A stretch of 5,411 nt of DNA, from positions 1-5,411 of the forward strand of contig JAPPQG010000012.1 in NCBI GenBank assembly GCA_028816945.1. The letters run 5' to 3'. The first letter of the stretch is position 1. Every line of letters begins with the position of its first letter. The position numbers and the translations under genes are program-made. Below the pieces are notes generated by a model that saw only the letters and a list, made by a program, of their open reading frames with translations, was not told the origin of the DNA and ran no database searches. This stretch comes from Alphaproteobacteria bacterium. Its GTDB lineage: Bacteria > Pseudomonadota > Alphaproteobacteria > RS24. Shown one piece after another: positions 1 to 5,411 of this stretch.

Positions 1-321
1 CCCGAAACTGGGGAGGAGGATAAACTCACATATGGATTTAGAATACGCAAAGCTGATAGAGATAATAAAAAATACTTCTCAAAAAAAATAAAAACTATTT
101 ATTTATATCTTCCTAAATCCAACAAGCCTATCAAAATTGAGATTACAAAGTCTTTTTGGAAATCATGCCCTGAGTTGAGACACCATAAAATTAAAGAATG
201 GCTAATAAAGAAAAAATATACCCCTTGGGAAAAAGGATACCCTCCTAAATTTAGGATGAAAAAAATACCTAAAACTAAAAATAAATTTCGGGTGCTTGGA
301 GAGTGGTCTAACAAGGTGTAA
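1..321 (+). CDS. C-terminal part of an unidentified, lysine-rich, AT-rich protein (5' end outside the window)
   Basis: Frame 1 is open from the first base to a TAA at 319-321, giving 106 residues with no in-frame ATG until residue 86, so the gene must begin left of the window. I do not recognise the family. The visible part has 25 lysines and 4 tryptophans. It looks like a folded basic domain rather than a random ORF: a strand-like segment with YLYLP near residues 34-38, then SFWKSCPELR at 51-60, a helix-like KIKEWLIKKK at 63-72, and PWEKGYPPKF at 75-84. GC is about 32% by hand count, against about 55% in 421-720. Four of six arginines use AGA or AGG, while the neighbouring genes mostly use CGC. 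These features suggest acquired DNA (inference). The gene converges on secG with 83 bases between the two stops. A DNA-binding or mobile-element accessory role would suit the charge, but nothing seen here proves it. Confidence 0.6.
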   Translation, partial: PETGEEDKLTYGFRIRKADRDNKKYFSKKIKTIYLYLPKSNKPIKIEITKSFWKSCPELRHHKIKEWLIKKKYTPWEKGYPPKFRMKKIPKTKNKFRVLGEWSNKV

Positions 322-351
322 GCTTGTCTTATCCATATTTGCGTTAGGCGC

Positions 352-376
352 GCAACCATATTCCCGTATGGATTGC
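352..376. other. Bulged hairpin between two convergent genes, possible weak bidirectional terminator
   Basis: GCAACCATA at 352-360 pairs with TATGG-A-TTGC at 367-376, giving a 9-bp stem with one bulged A around a 6-base loop (TTCCCG). It lies between the 3' ends of the unidentified gene (stop at 319-321) and secG (stop at 405-407), where a shared terminator would be expected. No T-run follows the stem on either strand, so it is not a canonical intrinsic terminator. The copy of ATCCATA at 331-337 can compete for the same right arm (367-373), so two alternative folds are possible. Confidence 0.3.
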
Positions 377-404
377 AATGGGTTGTGGGTCAATATGCGC
401 TTTA

Positions 405-758
405 TTATTGAGCAGATAAAGGTGGGAGTTCGGGGCTTGCGTCAAGGTCAAGGGGTGGCAAAATGGGAGCGGGGGCTTCAATCACGCCTGCGGGGGCGCT
501 ATCGTCAATATCGTCTAGCAATGAATCCCTGCTTTCTATTGAGCCTAGCACTGTCAAGCCGATGCTTGTTAGGAAAAAGCCAACCGCCAAAATGGCTGTA
601 ATTTTTGTCAATGTATCTGCGACGCCGCGGCCTGAAAAGAGGCCGCCACCCTGCCCGCCACCAATGCCTAACGCCCCGCCTTCGGAGCGTTGCAACAGCA
701 CTAATATAATCATTGCCAAAATGACAATTAAATGAATGGCTAATAATGTCTCGCTCAT
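405..758 (-). CDS. secG: SecG, small membrane subunit of the SecYEG protein translocase
   Basis: This 117-residue protein matches SecG in size and layout. SecG is an inner-membrane partner of SecY and SecE that assists SecA-driven export of unfolded proteins. A first membrane segment covers about residues 4-22. It is followed by the family signature LLQRSEGGALGIGGG at 21-35 and a glycine-rich loop ending in FSGRG. A second membrane segment covers about 52-74 (ITAILAVGFFLTSIGLTV). The tail from about 76 is acidic, then rich in Pro, Ala and Leu, and such tails are common in alphaproteobacterial SecG. The start at 758 has AAGGT six bases or so upstream (764-768 on the plus strand), a reasonable ribosome site. 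It lies 76 bases downstream of tpiA on the same strand with no clear terminator between, so the two are probably co-transcribed. The usual alphaproteobacterial follower, pyrG, is absent; the next gene is convergent and foreign-looking. Confidence 0.93.
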   Translation of the reverse strand: MSETLLAIHLIVILAMIILVLLQRSEGGALGIGGGQGGGLFSGRGVADTLTKITAILAVGFFLTSIGLTVLGSIESRDSLLDDIDDSAPAGVIEAPAPILPPLDLDASPELPPLSAQ

Positions 759-834
759 AATCTACCTTATCCGCTTTTATCTGCCCTATTTCTCACTGCC
801 TATGGTTAGGCTTTTGCAAACTGTGCGCGGCAAT

Positions 835-1662
835 CTAGCCTATTTCCCGTGCCGCCGCAATAATTTTTAGAAATTCGCCCGCCTGCAAACTTGCCCCGCC
901 AACAAGCGCCCCATTCACATGGGGAATGGCTAATAATTGGGCGGCATTGCTTGGTTTCACCGAACCGCCATATAGAATCCGTATCCGCTCCCCTTCCGCC
1001 CCAAAACGCCGTATCAGGGCTTTGCGAATATGCGCATGGACGGCAGCGATTTGCTCGCCCGTAGGCGTTAGCCCCGTGCCAATCGCCCAAACGGGTTCAT
1101 AGGCAATAACGGTATTTTTAGCGGTTATCAGCCTATTATCTTTCGGCTTATCTTGCGGCACGGACTCGCGTAATTGCTTGCCAATGACAGGTAAAGTGGC
1201 TTTGGCGCGGCGTTCTTTTAAGGTCTCGCCAATGCAAATAATCGCCATAAGACCAGCCGCATGGGCGGCCGCCGCTTTCGCCTGCACCTGTTTATTTGTC
1301 TCATTATAATCGGTGCGCCTTTCAGAATGACCGATAAGGCTTGCCTTTGCGCCTGCATCACGCAACTGCGGCGCGCTTATATCGCCCGTATGCGCCCCGC
1401 TCGCTTCGGCATGGCAATCCTGCCCGCCTAGCATAATCTGTTGCCCTGCATCTTGCGCGGCTTTAAGTTGCCCTGCCATAGATAAAAGCAAGGTTGCGGG
1501 CGGACAAATCATAATATCGACTTTTCTAGGCTTTGCATTATTTGCTTTATTATTTTGCTTTGCAAGTCCCGCCGCAAGCGTATCTAGCCGCCGCAAAGCC
1601 CTTTGCGTGCCATGCATTTTCCAATTCCCAATAATAAAAGGGCGGAGCTGCTTTGCTTTCAT
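835..1662 (-). CDS. tpiA: Triosephosphate isomerase
   Basis: Cytoplasmic TIM-barrel enzyme interconverting dihydroxyacetone phosphate and glyceraldehyde 3-phosphate in glycolysis and gluconeogenesis. Numbering from the chosen start, all catalytic positions are present: Asn13 and Lys15 in GNWKMHG, His112 in LIGHSERR, and Glu189 in AYEPVWAIGTG. The flexible phosphate loop lies at about 192-202 and the phosphate-binding ILYGGSVKPSNA at 229-240, with GALVGGASL at 251-259. At 275 residues it is somewhat longer than the usual 250 or so. The extra length lies in a basic stretch around 35-47 (Lys/Asn-rich, between the first helix and second strand) and around 168-182. An ATG five codons further upstream (1675-1677) would give 280 residues. 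I prefer 1662 because AGAGGA (1669-1674, read on the minus strand) sits six bases before it, and the longer form would run through that site. It is the first gene of the tpiA-secG unit. Confidence 0.95.
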   Translation of the reverse strand: MKAKQLRPFIIGNWKMHGTQRALRRLDTLAAGLAKQNNKANNAKPRKVDIMICPPATLLLSMAGQLKAAQDAGQQIMLGGQDCHAEASGAHTGDISAPQLRDAGAKASLIGHSERRTDYNETNKQVQAKAAAAHAAGLMAIICIGETLKERRAKATLPVIGKQLRESVPQDKPKDNRLITAKNTVIAYEPVWAIGTGLTPTGEQIAAVHAHIRKALIRRFGAEGERIRILYGGSVKPSNAAQLLAIPHVNGALVGGASLQAGEFLKIIAAAREIG

Positions 1663-1668
1663 TTTCTG

Positions 1669-1675
1669 TCCTCTC
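1669..1675 (-). promoter_or_regulatory. Ribosome binding site that decides the tpiA start
   Basis: Read on the minus strand this is GAGAGGA, followed by six bases (CAGAAA) and ATG at 1662. It is the best Shine-Dalgarno match in the window. It favours the 275-residue TpiA over the alternative start at 1677, which overlaps this site and has only a weak AGAG of its own. Confidence 0.6.
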
Positions 1676-1715
1676 ATCTATGCTCTGGCTTTATTATTGC
1701 GCCTGCATGCGCTAT

Positions 1716-1744
1716 ATTCTACCATTGATTGTGCTTTCTTTTAA
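1716..1744 (-). promoter_or_regulatory. Candidate sigma-70-type promoter for tpiA-secG
   Basis: On the minus strand, TTAAAA (plus positions 1739-1744) and TAGAAT (1716-1721) are separated by 17 bases. They match 4 of 6 and 5 of 6 bases of the -35 and -10 consensus. Transcription would begin near 1709, leaving a leader of about 47 bases before the tpiA ATG. This is a motif match in AT-rich DNA, so chance matches are likely. Confidence 0.35.
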
Positions 1745-1792
1745 CCCTATTGCACCTATAAAACAATATCATAACTTGCTTATATCAGGGGC

Positions 1793-1820
1793 TTGTTTTA
1801 TGTGCGCTTTTGCCTATGAT
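1793..1820 (+). promoter_or_regulatory. Candidate promoter for the ppiD-trpE-trpG operon
   Basis: TTGTTT (1793-1798) and TATGAT (1815-1820) are separated by 16 bases, matching 3 of 6 and 5 of 6 bases of the sigma-70 consensus. The start point would be near 1826, about 35 bases before the ppiD ATG. I see no leader ORF with clustered Trp codons and no terminator-antiterminator pair, so a classical trp attenuator is not evident. Chance matches are common in such AT-rich spacers. Confidence 0.3.
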
Positions 1821-1861
1821 ATGCCGATATATGAATGAATATGTGAAATAATGGCAAGCCC

Positions 1862-3751
1862 ATGTTGAATAAAGTTAAAAAATATCTAGGCGGTTTTTTT
1901 GGCCTTTTGCTTATTGCTATCCTCGTTGTAGCCTTTATTGCGTGGGGCATTGCCGATGTTTTCACAGGTTTTAGCCGTGGGACAATCGCCTCTGTCGGCA
2001 AGCAAGATATTTCCACCAGTGAATTTCGCTATCGCTTTATCCAAAACCTCAATATCTTATCGCGAGAGGTGAATGAGCCGCTAACGGCCGAACAAGGCCG
2101 CGCGCTTGGGCTAGATAGGCAAATTCTCACCAATATGATTGCCAAAGCAACCCTTGACGAAGTAAGCAATAATATAGGTTTGGCGGTTAGCAATGATGTT
2201 ATTGCCGAATATATTAAAAATGACCCTGATTTTGCCGGCCCAAGCGGGCAATTTGACAAGCCAACTTTCCGCCGCCTCTTACAAAGCAATGGGCTGACTG
2301 AAAAAATGTTTGTCCGCGACCGCCGCCTCTATGAAACCCGTAGCCAATTATTAGATGCTTTGGATAATTTGCTCCGTGTGCCAGAAAGCCTCAATAAAAT
2401 TATCTATAATCATTTGCTAGAAACCCGCACGGCCGATTATATTTTGCTCCAACCCGATAATATAGAAGCCGTTGGCGAGCCGTCCGATGAAGATTTACAG
2501 CGTTTTTACGAGCAAGCCCCCAATATATTCACCCAACCAGAACGCCGTTCAGCAACAATTTTAATGCTAACCGCTGATAAAATTGCCACCACGATTGAGA
2601 TTGATGAAGACGCCCTACAAAATGAATATATCGCCATGTTGAATGACTATATAAGAGCTGAGGCGCGCGATATTAACCAAATTATTTTAGAAACAGAAGA
2701 AGAAGTGGATAAAGCCACCGCCATGTTGGCCGAAGGGCGCGGCTTTGCCGATATTGCTAAAAGCTTAAAACGCACAGAAGAAGATACGGCACTTGGCACA
2801 TATACGCATGATGATTTTTTATATGACAATTTAGCCGATATTGCCTTTGCCCTTAATGAGGGGGAAACAAGCGAACTGATTGACAGCCCACTTGGCAAAA
2901 TTATTCTGCAAGTGCAGAAAATTCATAAAGTTAAGAAGCCGACTTTTGATGAAGCACGCGAAGAGATTCAGCAAAGACTTGCGCTAGAACAAGCAAGCGA
3001 GGAGATTTTGAACTTTACCGATAAAATTGAAAATGAGCTTGCCGATGATATAAGTTTAGAGGATATAGCCCAGACTTATAATATCGAATTGCTACAATTT
3101 TATAATATTGCGGCTAATGGTGTTGATAAAAATGGCAAGCAGGACGCACGGCTCGCACAATTTGGCGATTTGGTCACAACTATTTTTGAAGTTGGGTTAG
3201 AGCAAGATTTACTTGCCTTTGAGACACCTGCGGGCGGTTATTATTGGGTGCGGCTAGATGCGGTTGAACCAGAACATATTACGCCATTTGCCGAAGTGCG
3301 CACACAAGCCAAAACACAATGGCAAGCCCGCGAGCAACGCGCGCTTTTAGAAGGTTTGGCCGACCATATTACAGAGCGCGGCAATAATGAGGAAAGTTTT
3401 GCCAAACTTGCCAATGAAGTCGGCAAAAGCCCCTTACGCACGCCTGCTTTTAACCGCACAACCCATAATGAAATTTTTTCCCGCGAAGCGATAGAGAAAT
3501 TATTTACCACGCCAAAAGGCGGTTTTGCTTGGGGGCCTGTTGGCTTTGGCGAGAGTTTAGTCGTTATGCGTGTTGCAGAAATTAGCCTACCCGATTTATC
3601 TGACCCTAGCCTATTGACGCAAATGAGTGAAGCCGAGCAGGAAAAATTAGATATAATAATTATCAATCAACTTATTATCGGCTTGCAAGACAATTATGGC
3701 GTGAAAATTGACACACAAGCTTTGCGTGATAATACAACTAGCGCGCCATAA
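1862..3751 (+). CDS. ppiD: PpiD/SurA-like membrane-anchored periplasmic peptidyl-prolyl isomerase (folding chaperone)
   Basis: The 629-residue length and layout match PpiD, an inner-membrane-anchored periplasmic chaperone that works near the Sec exit site. The N-terminus is basic (MLNKVKKYLGG), followed by one membrane segment at about 12-34 ending in the family-typical AWGIADVF. A SurA_N-like helical region covers about 38-175. A parvulin-type (PPIC) region covers about 266-357, with the INQIILETEEEVDKA entry and SPLGKIILQVQKI exit. Its middle reads LGTYTHDDF, where active parvulins have a GGDLG-like turn, so isomerase activity may be weak or absent. A C-terminal segment at about 512-575 (FAKLANEVG to LVVMRVAEI) resembles a second degenerate parvulin-like unit (inference). 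The ribosome site is weak (GGCAAG); the start is chosen because the membrane anchor follows it immediately. The stop codon shares its last A with the trpE ATG, so translation is probably coupled. The gene faces away from tpiA. Confidence 0.88.
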   Translation: MLNKVKKYLGGFFGLLLIAILVVAFIAWGIADVFTGFSRGTIASVGKQDISTSEFRYRFIQNLNILSREVNEPLTAEQGRALGLDRQILTNMIAKATLDEVSNNIGLAVSNDVIAEYIKNDPDFAGPSGQFDKPTFRRLLQSNGLTEKMFVRDRRLYETRSQLLDALDNLLRVPESLNKIIYNHLLETRTADYILLQPDNIEAVGEPSDEDLQRFYEQAPNIFTQPERRSATILMLTADKIATTIEIDEDALQNEYIAMLNDYIRAEARDINQIILETEEEVDKATAMLAEGRGFADIAKSLKRTEEDTALGTYTHDDFLYDNLADIAFALNEGETSELIDSPLGKIILQVQKIHKVKKPTFDEAREEIQQRLALEQASEEILNFTDKIENELADDISLEDIAQTYNIELLQFYNIAANGVDKNGKQDARLAQFGDLVTTIFEVGLEQDLLAFETPAGGYYWVRLDAVEPEHITPFAEVRTQAKTQWQAREQRALLEGLADHITERGNNEESFAKLANEVGKSPLRTPAFNRTTHNEIFSREAIEKLFTTPKGGFAWGPVGFGESLVVMRVAEISLPDLSDPSLLTQMSEAEQEKLDIIIINQLIIGLQDNYGVKIDTQALRDNTTSAP

Positions 3752-5268
3752 TGCACTTAACATTTACACCGCAAGCGGACATATTTGAAAAATCTTATAA
3801 TCGGGGGCAAGCCCAGCTTGTCGTTGCCGAATTGGCGGCGGATATGGAGACGCCCGTCTCAGCCTATTTGAAATTATGCCATGATAAAGTAAATAGTTTT
3901 TTGCTAGAATCTGTCGAAGATGGGGATATTCGCGGGCGTTATTCAATCATTGGCATGGCACCCGATTTAATTTTTCGGGCTGATAAGGGCAAGGCTTTTG
4001 TCAATCGCCGCGCCCAATATGAGCTAGATAATTTTGTCCCTATGGATATGCCTGTATTGGATGGTTTGCGTGCCATATTAAAAGAGTCACATATTGATAT
4101 GGCGGAGGATATACCCCCTATGGCGGCCGGCATATTTGGCTATATGGGCTATGACATGGTGCGCTATATGGAAAGCCTGCCCGACCAGAATAGCGACCCG
4201 CTTGGCGTGCCAGAAAGCCTTTTTATCCGCCCTTCTCTTGTGGCTGTTTTTGATGCTGTAACCAATCGCTTGCAATTAGTTGCGCCCGTCTATCCACAAG
4301 AAAATATAACCGCCAAACAGGCTTATGATAAAGCCATGCGCCATATGCAAACCAGCGCCGATAAATTGGCGCAGCCCGTGCCACAAATAAAACTCCCAGC
4401 AGACATTGCCTTTACCGAACCCGTCTCCAATATAACAAAAGAGCAATATTATGACATGGTGCATAAGGCGCGCGCCTATATTGAGGCGGGGGAAATTTTC
4501 CAACTTGTATTAAGTCAGCGTTTTGCTATGCCCTTTAAGTTGCCACCCTTTGAACTTTATCGGGCTTTGCGCCGCGTCAATCCCTCCCCCTATTTGTTTT
4601 TTCTTAATTTTGCCGATTTTTCTATTATTGGCTCAAGCCCCGAATTATTGGTTGGGCTACGCAATAATAAAGTCACTATCCGCCCGATTGCTGGCACACG
4701 CAAGCGCGGGCAAAGCGTGGCAGAAGATGAAAAAATTGGCACCGACCTGCTAGCCGATGAAAAAGAGCGCGCCGAACATTTAATGCTACTTGATCTTGGC
4801 CGCAATGATGTTGGCCGTGTTGCCGAAATTGGGTCAGTGCAAGTCACAAAAGCTTTTGGCTTACAAAAAACCTCCCACCTGATACATATTGTCTCTGATG
4901 TGGAGGGGCAATTAGCGGCAGGCCATGACCAATTTGATGCGCTTGCCGCAGGCTTTCCCGCTGGCACTGTGTCAGGCGCGCCGAAAATTCGGGCAATGGA
5001 AATTATTGATGAATTAGAACCGATAAAACGCAGCATATATGCAGGCTGTGTTGGCTATTTTTCCGCCAATGGGGATATGGATAGTTGTATTACATTGCGC
5101 ACGGGTGTGATAAAAGACGGCATGCTCTATGTGCAAGCAGGCGGGGGCATTGTCCATGACTCGACCCCCGAATATGAATTTGAGGAAACCGTAAATAAAG
5201 CCAAAGCCCTATTCCGCGCCGCCGAAGAAGCGATAAATATGACCGCAACATATAAACAGAAAACATAA
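3751..5268 (+). CDS. trpE: Anthranilate synthase component I
   Basis: TrpE converts chorismate to anthranilate, the first committed step of tryptophan synthesis, with ammonia supplied by TrpG. The 505-residue length is normal. The N-terminal half carries the feedback region: ETPVSAYLKL at 33-42 and LLES at 51-54, whose serine belongs to the motif known to bind inhibitory tryptophan. The C-terminal half is the chorismate-binding domain: FQLVLSQRF (250-258), IIGSSPELLV (292-301), RPIAGTRKRG (311-320), AEHLMLLDLGRNDVGRV (341-357) with the probable Mg2+ ligand Glu342, HIVSDVEG (379-386), FPAGTVSGAPK (402-412), and the terminal EFEETVNKAK (476-485) with the second acidic Mg2+ site. No key residue is missing, so an active, tryptophan-sensitive enzyme is expected. 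ATG at 3751 overlaps the ppiD stop (TAATG) and has no clear ribosome site of its own. The preserved ETPVSAYLKL N-terminus supports this start. A pabB assignment is less likely given the length, the LLES motif and the adjoining trpG. Confidence 0.96.
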   Translation: MHLTFTPQADIFEKSYNRGQAQLVVAELAADMETPVSAYLKLCHDKVNSFLLESVEDGDIRGRYSIIGMAPDLIFRADKGKAFVNRRAQYELDNFVPMDMPVLDGLRAILKESHIDMAEDIPPMAAGIFGYMGYDMVRYMESLPDQNSDPLGVPESLFIRPSLVAVFDAVTNRLQLVAPVYPQENITAKQAYDKAMRHMQTSADKLAQPVPQIKLPADIAFTEPVSNITKEQYYDMVHKARAYIEAGEIFQLVLSQRFAMPFKLPPFELYRALRRVNPSPYLFFLNFADFSIIGSSPELLVGLRNNKVTIRPIAGTRKRGQSVAEDEKIGTDLLADEKERAEHLMLLDLGRNDVGRVAEIGSVQVTKAFGLQKTSHLIHIVSDVEGQLAAGHDQFDALAAGFPAGTVSGAPKIRAMEIIDELEPIKRSIYAGCVGYFSANGDMDSCITLRTGVIKDGMLYVQAGGGIVHDSTPEYEFEETVNKAKALFRAAEEAINMTATYKQKT

Positions 5269-5370
5269 GGCATGATTAAAACATAAAACATGACTAAAAC
5301 ATAAGATAAGGCATGACTAAAATATAAGATAAGGCATGACTATACAAGACATGGCCAAAACATGACTAAA
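5266..5370 (+). repeat. Imperfect tandem array duplicating the trpE stop / trpG start junction
   Basis: The spacer is built from repeats of a core reading roughly AAAACATAAGGCATGACTAA. Start-like ATGs followed by AYT and mostly AAA occur at 5272, 5290, 5313, 5336 and 5362, spaced 18, 23, 23 and 26 bases. The units at 5290-5312 and 5313-5335 are 22 of 23 identical. The first three ATGs open four-codon ORFs: MIKT (stop 5284-5286), MTKT (5302-5304) and MTKI (5325-5327). The fourth opens MTIQDMAKT, whose TGA at 5363-5365 overlaps the true trpG ATG at 5362. The same KT-stop ending is the end of TrpE itself. Origin by slippage or unequal recombination is inferred. An effect on trpG translation is possible but not shown. 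Confidence 0.8.
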
Positions 5371-5411
5371 TTACTCGTTATTGATAATTATGATAGTTTT
5401 ACATTCAACCT
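5362..5411 (+). CDS. trpG: Anthranilate synthase component II, glutamine amidotransferase subunit (5' fragment only)
   Basis: Only the first 16 codons are inside the window, MTKLLVIDNYDSFTFN, and the frame runs off the right edge. The LLVIDNYDSFTFN start is the hallmark N-terminus of the class I glutamine amidotransferase subunit of anthranilate or aminodeoxychorismate synthase. This subunit hydrolyses glutamine and passes ammonia to its partner. Position right after trpE argues for trpG over pabA, though some bacteria share one subunit between both pathways. No good ribosome site precedes the ATG. The TGA of the preceding nine-codon mini-ORF overlaps it as ATGA, so re-initiation may help it. 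The ATG at 5362 is the first standard start in this frame after the in-frame TGA at 5314-5316. The catalytic Cys-His-Glu triad lies beyond the window and cannot be checked. Confidence 0.9.
   Translation, partial: MTKLLVIDNYDSFTFN

Noticed and set aside
341..400. Possible tRNA or tRNA remnant in the convergent spacer (GCG start, GCGC end, inner stem)
   Set aside because: No cloverleaf can be formed. There is no recognisable T-arm consensus, D-arm or anticodon stem in the right places.
463..735. Long plus-strand ORF opposite secG
   Set aside because: Antisense shadow of a well-supported secG. Its translation is low-complexity (Pro, Ser, Ala) and mirrors the secG codon pattern.
798..811. Perfect 5-bp hairpin GCCTA-TGGT-TAGGC between tpiA and secG
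   Set aside because: Too short. On the transcribed minus strand it is not followed by a U-run, so it is not a convincing terminator.
1653..1838. Plus-strand ORF of 61 codons across the tpiA start and divergent spacer, considered as a trp leader peptide
   Set aside because: It contains a single Trp and no Trp cluster, overlaps the tpiA coding start antisense, has no good ribosome site, and no terminator-antiterminator fold follows it.
2378..2391. A 14-base string GTGCCAGAAAGCCT found in ppiD and again in trpE (4207-4220)
   Set aside because: Both copies encode VPESL in frame within ordinary coding sequence. Two copies with no other features are most simply coincidence plus shared codon preference.
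5323..5334. TATAAGAT in the trpE-trpG spacer as a -10 element for a separate trpG promoter
   Set aside because: No matching -35 element lies 15-19 bases upstream, and the string is part of the AT-rich repeat unit, so it is better explained by the array.

Overview
The window looks like chromosomal DNA from an alphaproteobacterium of moderate GC content. The main reason is gene order. A secG and tpiA pair on the minus strand diverges from a ppiD-like peptidyl-prolyl isomerase gene that runs directly into trpE and trpG on the plus strand. This neighbourhood is familiar from alphaproteobacteria. The protein details fit too: SecG has a Pro/Ala/Asp-rich tail, and TpiA has the AYEPVWAIGTGLTPT loop form. 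Species cannot be named from the sequence alone.

Layout from left to right. Positions 1-321 hold the 3' end of a plus-strand gene that enters from outside the window. It is AT-rich (about 32% GC by hand count, against about 55% in 421-720), very lysine-rich, and mostly uses AGA/AGG for arginine. It looks foreign and I do not recognise its family. It converges on secG (405-758, minus) across an 83-base gap holding a short bulged hairpin. Upstream of secG on the same strand is tpiA (835-1662, minus, start revised to the inner ATG). A 199-base divergent spacer follows, with a candidate promoter for each direction. Then come the PpiD-like membrane-anchored chaperone (1862-3751), trpE (3751-5268, joined by a TAATG overlap), a 93-base spacer, and the first 50 bases of trpG (5362 to the window end).

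Functionally, the minus-strand pair combines glycolysis (TpiA) and protein export (SecG). The plus-strand unit combines a periplasmic folding factor with the two subunits of anthranilate synthase, the first committed step of tryptophan synthesis. TrpE makes anthranilate from chorismate using ammonia delivered by TrpG. No tryptophan attenuator is visible.

The most unusual structure is the trpE-trpG spacer. It is an imperfect tandem array that repeats the sequence around the trpE stop and trpG start. This gives a series of ATGAYTA start-like sites in all three frames, each opening a tiny ORF that stops after 4 to 9 codons. The last of these stops overlaps the real trpG start. The second point of interest is the foreign-looking gene tail next to secG, where pyrG often sits in related genomes.
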